Of a DNA stretch of 43,102 nt, positions 6,122 to 11,569 are shown in pieces. The stretch's first letter is position 1. Every line of letters begins with the position of its first letter. Under the pieces are notes generated by a model. The model saw only the letters and a list, made by a program, of their open reading frames with translations, ran no database searches and was not told where the DNA came from. Origin of the DNA: a virus; IMG/VR virus record IMGVR_UViG_3300020404_002809, positions 1 to 43,102 of that record. One strand, 5' to 3'. The position numbers and the translations under genes are program-made.

Positions 6122-6618
6122 ATTTTTCTTGGACGCCCCCTTTTGGAGACATAATGTTTTTTTCTATATTTTTCTTCTATAATATAATAAAGATCTATTA
6201 GACCATCACGGCATTCTATAGCTTCTTCCTCTACTTGTTCTCTAGTAATATCAAAATTTTTTTGAAATTGGGAATAAATTTCCTCTAGTTTATTAAATTC
6301 ATCCTTTTCATAATCCTCTAATAATCTTTTTCTTCGAGCTATTAATAACTTACCTTTTTCTAAATATTTTTGATAATCAGAATCACATTCTTCTAATAAT
6401 TCATTCAACATATGCTCACACAACTGTGACTGAAGCATATAGGGTGAAGTATCATAATCACCATTTAGTATTTTATCCCTAAAACTAGACTTATATGGTA
6501 ATGATTTATTTCGTGATTCATACCAACGCCACCACCTAAACTGATTATAATTTAGTTTTTGGTAGTTCTCGTCTAGTCTTTTTTGTATAGCTTTTTTACT
6601 AAGATGTACTTTAAACAT
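6118..6618 (-). CDS. Hypothetical charged helical protein with AT-hook-like tail
   Basis: 166 aa from ATG at 6616-6618 (MFKVHLSKKAIQKRL). A longer frame starts at 6675, but its extra residues overlap an independent 35-aa gene whose stop is one base before this ATG, so the shorter start is preferred. The protein is Lys/Glu/Arg-rich and mostly helical, with a WWRWYESRNK aromatic patch and coiled-coil-like segments in residues 70-140. It ends in SKRGRPRKI, where RGRP matches the AT-hook core that binds the A/T minor groove. It overlaps dpdA by 4 nt. A DNA-binding accessory of the modification system is possible; not recognised otherwise. Confidence 0.65.
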   Translation of the reverse strand: MFKVHLSKKAIQKRLDENYQKLNYNQFRWWRWYESRNKSLPYKSSFRDKILNGDYDTSPYMLQSQLCEHMLNELLEECDSDYQKYLEKGKLLIARRKRLLEDYEKDEFNKLEEIYSQFQKNFDITREQVEEEAIECRDGLIDLYYIIEEKYRKKHYVSKRGRPRKI

Positions 6619-6619
6619 A

Positions 6620-6727
6620 TTAACAAGGACAAAACACCCAAAGGGCGAAGTATAATGTATAAAATATTGCTGCAATAAACAAAAAACTTGCTACTGTATC
6701 GATCTCTTTTTTGTACTTTTTAAACAT
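6620..6727 (-). CDS. Tiny transmembrane peptide (35 aa)
   Basis: Found by reading the gap. ATG at 6725-6727 opens a 35-codon frame ending at TAA 6620-6622, 1 nt before the next ATG. The product begins MFKKYKKEID and then has one hydrophobic helix of about 20 residues (ASFLFIAAIFYTLYFALWVF) ending CPC. It is the first gene behind the strong promoter at 6746-6777, with a leader of about 15 nt. The position and the tight junction argue that it is translated. Function unknown; positive-inside topology predicts the N-terminus in the cytoplasm. Confidence 0.6.
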   Translation of the reverse strand: MFKKYKKEIDTVASFLFIAAIFYTLYFALWVFCPC

Positions 6728-6745
6728 AACCTAAATTTTAACACG

Positions 6746-6777
6746 TAAATATACGAACCCTATCCCTGATAGCCAAA
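6746..6777 (-). promoter_or_regulatory. Host-type promoter for dpdA operon (P2)
   Basis: TTTG at 6777-6774, 20-nt spacer ending GTTCG, then TATATTTA at 6753-6746. It lies in the gap between the metallopeptidase gene and the 35-aa gene and is the clearest intergenic example. Confidence 0.8.
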
Positions 6778-6780
6778 TTT

Positions 6781-7155
6781 TTACGCGAACATTTTCCAAT
6801 TTTCTTCAGCCTTTTTAGCTGAGATTTCATATGGGTGATTACCATATTTGTAGCCCATACTGTAGTATCTTTTCATCCAAGAACCAGATTGTAAATAATG
6901 AACATACTCATGAATAATACTTCGTATTACGTCTTCAACACTATTATTATAATCTGAATATATAAATAATTTATTTGTTTCACGATCATATTCAGCATCG
7001 GCGGGTTCACCTTGAGCATCTGGTTCGCCACTTAATCTAGCTAAAATATTTTTATGCACTTCAATTGGTGGGTATTCTTTTTTACCCAAACCATAATATG
7101 CTCTAATATTAGGATACACTTTATTTGCTATTTGTATTATTTTATTTTTTTCCAT
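6781..7155 (-). CDS. Zincin-type metallopeptidase domain protein
   Basis: 124 aa. The motif IIHEYVHYLQ (His82, Glu83, His86) is the HExxH zinc and catalytic signature, followed 20-25 residues later by HPYEISAKKAEEN with a candidate third ligand Glu. This layout is typical of small phage and bacterial minimal metallopeptidases. The N-terminal half carries ANKVYPNIRAYYGLG and a short beta segment (DRETNKLFIYSDY). No signal peptide is present, so it acts in the cytosol or in the virion. Its start overlaps the next upstream small membrane gene by 14 nt. Substrate unknown. Confidence 0.75.
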   Translation of the reverse strand: MEKNKIIQIANKVYPNIRAYYGLGKKEYPPIEVHKNILARLSGEPDAQGEPADAEYDRETNKLFIYSDYNNSVEDVIRSIIHEYVHYLQSGSWMKRYYSMGYKYGNHPYEISAKKAEENWKMFA

Positions 7156-7333
7156 TTTCTTGATAATCTATAAAAAACCCAGCTGCTACAACTAAATTTA
7201 AACTTAAAGAAGATAAAATTTCTATTACATTATGATAAGTGTGGATTGATAAATGAATATGCCCTACAACCCAAAAAGGGATTGCCATTTGTTGACTATA
7301 CCAAATTAATGCAAATTTTAAAAAATTTTTCAT
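7142..7333 (-). CDS. Small membrane protein (63 aa)
   Basis: Two hydrophobic segments (residues about 3-25 and 38-56, LSLNLVVAAGFFIDY) separated by a polar His-containing loop (HIHLSIHTYHN) suggest a two-helix hairpin. The C-terminus is basic. The start shares a base with the stop of the 402-aa membrane protein gene, and the end overlaps the metallopeptidase start by 14 nt, so it belongs to the same transcription unit. No family is recognised; a holin-like architecture is possible but unproven. Confidence 0.65.
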   Translation of the reverse strand: MKNFLKFALIWYSQQMAIPFWVVGHIHLSIHTYHNVIEILSSLSLNLVVAAGFFIDYQENGKK

Positions 7334-8541
7334 TAGTATCTTTTAGTTAACTCATCTAATTTATTTTCAAGTTGGGATTTTTCTTTTTTTAAATTTTTCA
7401 TCCATTCTTGAGTTAATGGTTTTTCTTTTTGAATTCTTTCTATTTCAGTAATTCTTCTTCTGGCTATTTCTTGGTCTACATTACTAATAATTCCATCTTT
7501 ATTTACATCTAATTTATCATAATGTTCACCATCATTTCCGTTTTGCCCTATAATGTCCATTCTTTTTTCATCTTCTTCATTATAGTTTTTAGGAAACATC
7601 CCCTTTTTCTTTTCAAGATTATCTAAATTTTCCATAAATTCCTTTTGTGTTTTTAATTCTTCGGAATCTTTTACTTTTATTTCTTTTAATGGAATATTTT
7701 CCCCATATAGGTTTTTTCTGGTTTTTCTTTTAGGATATGCTTTATCAAAAGCAAAGTTTGCTGCTACAACTAAAGAAATAGCTAAAGGATCAAATACAAA
7801 AATAATAATTAATAAAAGTATATTAATAATCTTATCCATAGGGGTACCTGTAAGCCCAGATAGGTATTGAAGAGGTCCTAATTCTCCTGCAACTTCTGTG
7901 TTGTTATCTAATTCTAATACTTGTAATTGAAATTTTTGTAAGCTATCAGCTGCTATTTCTCTTTTAAACTGAACACCTTTACGATTTTCTTCTTCAGTTT
8001 TGATACGGCTTGCTGCCAATCTAAGTTCGGAAGTTGATATTGTGGTTCTAACGCCTCCAACCACCGAGGTGTCTCGTACCTGGATTTGTTGAGACCTAGC
8101 ATTGGAAAGAGTACTAATATTATTAGAAATTCTTTTAAGTTCTTCATCATATCTTGTAACATCATTTTGATAAAAGTTTATTTTTTGTTGGATAAATGCC
8201 TTTTCATTTTTAACAATAGATAATTTATTGTAAGTTTCTTGATAGGCAGCACTTAAAAAACCATAAATACCCATACTAGTAATTAATACTAATATAATTG
8301 TAGCTATTGATAAATAAGTTCTTAATGTTTTATTAATTGTATCCCAATACTGGTATAAAAGTGAAGCTGTAACTAATTTAGCAAACTCTAATGAACCCGC
8401 CATTATAATAACTTCTAAACTTGCTCCCGCAAAAAGTTTGCTAAGGCCACTAACTGAATAGAAAGCAGCCGAAGCTGAAACTGACAGGGCAGAAAATGCA
8501 ATTAGGAATGGGAACATTCCTTGTTTAATATTCTTAAGCAT
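7333..8541 (-). CDS. Four-helix membrane protein with periplasmic-type coiled coil and EF-hand-like loop
   Basis: 402 aa. Three hydrophobic helices lie at about residues 10-30, 43-62 and 78-100. A long polar helical region follows (100-225: KNEKAFIQQKINFYQNDV, KRISNNISTLSNARS). A fourth helix, IINILLLIIIFVFDPLAISL, lies near 235-262, then a charged cytoplasmic-type tail. The tail contains DVNKDGIISNVD, a D-x-N-x-D-G-x-I-x-x-x-D calcium-loop match as in EF-hands or dockerins. Similar membrane proteins of unknown role occur in marine T4-like phages. The promoter-like sequence at 8547-8578 puts the likely RNA start almost on the ATG; MFPFLIAF (residue 9) is an alternative start. Confidence 0.75.
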   Translation of the reverse strand: MLKNIKQGMFPFLIAFSALSVSASAAFYSVSGLSKLFAGASLEVIIMAGSLEFAKLVTASLLYQYWDTINKTLRTYLSIATIILVLITSMGIYGFLSAAYQETYNKLSIVKNEKAFIQQKINFYQNDVTRYDEELKRISNNISTLSNARSQQIQVRDTSVVGGVRTTISTSELRLAASRIKTEEENRKGVQFKREIAADSLQKFQLQVLELDNNTEVAGELGPLQYLSGLTGTPMDKIINILLLIIIFVFDPLAISLVVAANFAFDKAYPKRKTRKNLYGENIPLKEIKVKDSEELKTQKEFMENLDNLEKKKGMFPKNYNEEDEKRMDIIGQNGNDGEHYDKLDVNKDGIISNVDQEIARRRITEIERIQKEKPLTQEWMKNLKKEKSQLENKLDELTKRY

Positions 8542-8546
8542 AATTA

Positions 8547-8578
8547 TAAATATAGTAAGAGATTAGTTAAGAGCCAAA
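8547..8578 (-). promoter_or_regulatory. Promoter of the 402-aa membrane protein gene (P6)
   Basis: TTTG at 8578-8575, 20-nt spacer, then TATATTTA at 8554-8547. It lacks the TTCG before the -7 element and also overlaps the late-type ATATTTATAAT core, so it may serve both classes. The expected start lies next to the ATG, so the transcript would be nearly leaderless. Confidence 0.6.
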
Positions 8579-8581
8579 CAA

Positions 8582-9190
8582 TTATACTATATCTTTACTT
8601 TCGATTAGGGTGTATGTAAAGGAATTACCCCAAGTATGTTTAGCTTCATTTACAATTTCCATAAATAATTTGAAATCGTTATTAGCTGCTATTACCTGAC
8701 ACCCTGCAGACCATTTATCAATTTGTGTAGATTTTTTACCTTCCCATTTTGTTGCTCTATGAATATTAATTCCATAAATCCCTTCATAAACATTTTCTTC
8801 TAGTAGATCATACTTACCGTCTTTGTTTTTGTCTCTATATACTTTAACTGGTTTTTGTTGTCTTAATGCTTCATATTTACCTTGATGAAGTCCAACTTTA
8901 TGTGACCCCCTATATTGACCAGGTTTTAAAATTGCTACTCCATTTTTATTCAATATATTTTTTTCCCAATGTGAACCTGGGTCAGTAGTAGCATCAAAAC
9001 AATAAAACTTTTCTTCTCCATCTAAATTATAAGATACTGTTAGACAGTCATCAAATTTATTAGTAACTACTCCTAGCGTGCTTGAGTTTCTTACTCCTAC
9101 AATATTTAGATTATAATTACCACTTTCAAACCATTTATATCCTTTAGTGATTACTGTGTCTTTAATTTGTTTTCTAGTATAACAACTCAT
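8582..9190 (-). CDS. L,D-transpeptidase-like (YkuD-like) protein, possible cell-wall enzyme
   Basis: 202 aa with no signal peptide. Residues 138-167 contain GINIHRATKW followed by DKWSAGCQVI: a His (144) and a S-x-G-C (Cys164) with the spacing of YkuD-type catalytic centres, preceded by beta strands. YkuD enzymes cleave or form peptidoglycan cross-links through a Cys thioester; phage versions may act as lysins or wall remodelers. An EF-hand-like RDKNKDGKYD segment lies at 119-128. It is flanked by membrane and exported proteins in the envelope block, so a lysis or wall role is plausible. The family match is by motif and is not certain. Confidence 0.65.
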   Translation of the reverse strand: MSCYTRKQIKDTVITKGYKWFESGNYNLNIVGVRNSSTLGVVTNKFDDCLTVSYNLDGEEKFYCFDATTDPGSHWEKNILNKNGVAILKPGQYRGSHKVGLHQGKYEALRQQKPVKVYRDKNKDGKYDLLEENVYEGIYGINIHRATKWEGKKSTQIDKWSAGCQVIAANNDFKLFMEIVNEAKHTWGNSFTYTLIESKDIV

Positions 9191-9193
9191 AAT

Positions 9194-9556
9194 TTATTTT
9201 CTTTTTTTAAACCTAAATATACCTTTACCTTTTTTACCCTCTTTAGCAAAGATATCTAAAGTAATACCTATAGTTAATCCTCCGTAAGTACTTGCTAGTA
9301 AATCTCTATTATCAAACCCATACCCATTTTTTTTGTCGTAGGTTTCTTTTAAATATCCAACAGCAAAAGCAGTAGCTACACTAGCTATAAAAGCTGTTTT
9401 TTTATTTTGGCTTTCTTCTAATATTATTCCGTATGCCACACTACCAATAACTGCACCAACAGCAAAGTGTTTTTGTTTATCATTTTCGGTTAATAATTGT
9501 GCGTTAGATAAAGAGAAACATAGTAGTAGTGGGATTATAAAAAATAATTTCCTCAT
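9194..9556 (-). CDS. Exported small protein, YfiM/DUF2279-like
   Basis: 120 aa. An N-terminal Sec signal (MRKLFFIIPLLLCFSLSNAQ, cleavage probably after SNA) is followed by ENDKQKHFAVGAVIGSVAYG. The D-K-x-x-H-F start with Gly-rich small hydrophobic helices resembles YfiM/DUF2279-type envelope proteins. Later segments (AFIASVATAFAVGYLKE, YGGLTIGITLDIF) are weakly hydrophobic, and the tail is very basic (GKGIFRFKKRK). It is expected in the periplasm or attached to a membrane. It overlaps the next gene (9553) by 4 nt. A spanin-like lysis role is possible but unsupported by sequence. Confidence 0.65.
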   Translation of the reverse strand: MRKLFFIIPLLLCFSLSNAQLLTENDKQKHFAVGAVIGSVAYGIILEESQNKKTAFIASVATAFAVGYLKETYDKKNGYGFDNRDLLASTYGGLTIGITLDIFAKEGKKGKGIFRFKKRK

Positions 9557-9819
9557 TCTCCTTTGTCGTTTTTCTTACCAAAAATTTGTCCAATTTCAGC
9601 AATTCCAAAACAACCTAAAGTAATAAATAAAAATGAATCGTAAATAAATTCATTAATTACTAAATCTTTTCCTACATATCCTGTAACTAAATCTACTATT
9701 GCAAAAATAGTCATAATTGCAAATGCTGCGAAACCAACTACTGATTTTTCGTTGATATCATTTTTGTCATTAAAAATATCTTTAAATGCCATCCATTTTT
9801 GTTTTAATTTGTTTAACAT
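9553..9819 (-). CDS. Two-helix membrane protein, holin candidate
   Basis: 88 aa. The N-terminus is basic and polar (KLKQKWMAFKDIF). It is followed by two hydrophobic helices, about residues 27-48 (VVGFAAFAIMTIFAIVDLVTG) and 59-80 (FIYDSFLFITLGCFGIAEIG), then a charged tail. Size and topology fit class II holins, and it sits beside a YkuD-like protein and exported proteins behind its own late-type promoter motif at 9853-9864. There is no sequence signature to prove pore formation, so holin is only a candidate role. Confidence 0.65.
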   Translation of the reverse strand: MLNKLKQKWMAFKDIFNDKNDINEKSVVGFAAFAIMTIFAIVDLVTGYVGKDLVINEFIYDSFLFITLGCFGIAEIGQIFGKKNDKGE

Positions 9820-9852
9820 AAAATAACAATTTAATTAATAACTAATTCGTCA

Positions 9853-9864
9853 ATTATAAATATT
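9853..9864 (-). promoter_or_regulatory. Late-type promoter motif (holin-like gene)
   Basis: Plus-strand attataaatatt, read on the minus strand as AATATTTATAAT, in the gap before the 88-aa membrane protein. It matches the motif seen upstream of virion genes. Confidence 0.55.
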
Positions 9865-9867
9865 GAA

Positions 9868-10197
9868 TTAAAATGCACTCATTATAAGTTCATCTATTTC
9901 GTCCTGTACTTCTTCTCTAGTTGCACTCATTTTAAAACTAATATCTGCTTGATATCTTTCAACTTCTTCTCCATCTTGGAAGACTAATATAGTTGGTACA
10001 ACTACTACTTTAAATTTTCCTGCGTCTGCGGGATTAGCCCCTATATCATACTTTTTTATTTCACAGTCAGTTAATTTATCTACCCATTCTATTTCATTAG
10101 CTGCATTCCAAGCTGCGTTAAAGTATTTAACTTCTATTTGCCCTAATAAAGGTAAACTGGTTATAAAAAGTAAAACACTTAGTATAGATTTTTTCAT
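9868..10197 (-). CDS. Exported thioredoxin-fold protein lacking the CxxC
   Basis: 109 aa. A clear Sec signal peptide (MKKSILSVLLFITSLPLLGQ) is followed by a thioredoxin-like domain. KYFNAAWNAANEIEW occupies the place where thioredoxins have WCxxC, and VVVVPTILVFQDGEEVERYQ supplies the cis-Pro strand. Both active-site cysteines are replaced (Trp-Asn-Ala-Ala), so no disulfide chemistry is expected. The only Cys in the mature part is in TDCEIKK. It should be periplasmic. A structural, chaperone or inhibitor role is inferred. It lies between an outer-membrane block and holin-like genes. Confidence 0.75.
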   Translation of the reverse strand: MKKSILSVLLFITSLPLLGQIEVKYFNAAWNAANEIEWVDKLTDCEIKKYDIGANPADAGKFKVVVVPTILVFQDGEEVERYQADISFKMSATREEVQDEIDELIMSAF

Positions 10198-10203
10198 AAT
10201 AAA

Positions 10204-10494
10204 TTATCTTAATTTATCAATCTTGTCCTCAATACGTTTCATGTCTTCTTTTAACTCCTGAACATCTTCTTGAGTTGACATAATAGTTTGACGGATTAAT
10301 TGATCTTTCATATCATATTCCATTCTTGTAACATCTGGTGGCGGGGCAATGGGTAGTTCTTTAGCCTCTGCAATATCTGCTTGTAGAGCGAACCACATAC
10401 CTACCACAGTAGCAATACCAAATGCAATACCTATTAGTGTTTGAATACTAACTGTAAAACTCGTACTTTCGCTTAATTCTTTTGACTTTGCCAT
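10204..10494 (-). CDS. Membrane-anchored coiled-coil protein (96 aa)
   Basis: One N-terminal transmembrane helix (TLIGIAFGIATVVGMWFAL, about residues 18-37) is followed by a Pro-rich hinge (ELPIAPPPDVTR) and a C-terminal amphipathic coiled coil (STQEDVQELKEDMKRIEDKI). This architecture resembles phage haemolysin/XhlA-like or inner-membrane spanin proteins, but sequence alone does not decide. It ends 6 nt before the thioredoxin-like gene and begins 6 nt after the stop of the beta-barrel gene, so it is in the same envelope operon. Confidence 0.65.
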   Translation of the reverse strand: MAKSKELSESTSFTVSIQTLIGIAFGIATVVGMWFALQADIAEAKELPIAPPPDVTRMEYDMKDQLIRQTIMSTQEDVQELKEDMKRIEDKIDKLR

Positions 10495-10500
10495 CTTTAA

Positions 10501-11568
10501 TTAAAATATTATATAATTTATTCCCATTGAAAATTTATGCCAATTTCTATTCCAATATTTACTGTAAGTACCTTCGGCAAATAACCCAAGTGATTTTGTC
10601 AATTTATGACCAAAAATTAAACCTGCTGAGTAATCAGTCCATTGGCCTCCATTATAATTATGGAAAGAAAATTCATTATTGGTGTTTATATGAATGGGCA
10701 TTATATTTCCCCAAGCATGTAACCAAAAATTCTTTGAATATTTGTAGTAATCAAACCCAGCAATCAAAGAATATTCAAATCTAAGCGGAGCTTCATCCTG
10801 TTTCTTTTCTACATAATTAACTAAAACTTGAGGAATAATAACCTCTTCCCAAACCGCTGTGCTTGTAGCAACAACATCTCCTCCTGGGTTGTAATATGTC
10901 TGTCCTCCTTGACCATCAAAGTCAACTGTATATCCTTCTTGAATAGCTAACCAAGTATAATGTAAGTTGCCATTATCTAACATCCATTCAGCTAAAGGAT
11001 CATACCCATAAGGTTGAGATAATCTTTGAGCTGCTCCTATATTAATAGAAAATTCTTTATTTATGTTATGTCTATATCTTTGAGATGCTTGAAAATATTC
11101 AATATCAATAAAACCACCAACAAGATATTCAACTTTAGCAACCCAATCTTCAGCAACATATCTTATAAAGTGGTGTTGATCTAAATAGGTTTCACCTTGA
11201 ATTCTTCTATAATCACCTTCAAATAAAAATTCAAATCCTTTTATTTTACCAATTGTAGCATTATCCGAAAAAGATTCTTCTGTACCATTATAAAATACAT
11301 TAGCTCTATTTTCATAATCAAATCTTGCAATTTTTCTTATTCCTAAAGCAACTGAATAGTCGAAAGGGGTTTCTATTACATCTGATATTAAGGTTCCTGT
11401 GTTAACTGAAAACGAATTTTGATCTGATAAAGATGTTCCACCATTTATGGCACCATAAAAAGTAGAGAATTTAAGTGTTTTCTTTAACTCCTTTTTAAAT
11501 TTTGATTCAGATTCTTGGCTAAAACCTAAAAAGGGTATAACTAAAAGTAGTATTAATAGTTTTCTCAT
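10501..11568 (-). CDS. Outer-membrane beta-barrel protein
   Basis: 355 aa. A signal peptide (MRKLLILLLVIPFLGFSQ) precedes a protein rich in alternating hydrophobic and aromatic strands with Gly/Asn turns (for example FEFLFEGDYRRIQG and YSLIAGFDYYKYSKNFWL). It ends GINYIIF, a C-terminal aromatic residue typical of BamA-inserted barrels. There is no known catalytic motif. It lies 1 nt downstream of the T9SS-signal protein gene, so the two are probably co-expressed. T9SS adhesins in Bacteroidetes often pair with PorP/SprF outer-membrane proteins, but this one is not clearly of that family. A surface-exclusion role is possible. Confidence 0.75.
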   Translation of the reverse strand: MRKLLILLLVIPFLGFSQESESKFKKELKKTLKFSTFYGAINGGTSLSDQNSFSVNTGTLISDVIETPFDYSVALGIRKIARFDYENRANVFYNGTEESFSDNATIGKIKGFEFLFEGDYRRIQGETYLDQHHFIRYVAEDWVAKVEYLVGGFIDIEYFQASQRYRHNINKEFSINIGAAQRLSQPYGYDPLAEWMLDNGNLHYTWLAIQEGYTVDFDGQGGQTYYNPGGDVVATSTAVWEEVIIPQVLVNYVEKKQDEAPLRFEYSLIAGFDYYKYSKNFWLHAWGNIMPIHINTNNEFSFHNYNGGQWTDYSAGLIFGHKLTKSLGLFAEGTYSKYWNRNWHKFSMGINYIIF

Positions 11569-11569
11569 C

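Noticed and set aside
6619-6675. Extended start of the AT-hook-like protein (frame beginning at 6675).
   Set aside because: The extension overlaps the 35-aa gene, whose stop precedes the internal ATG by one base.
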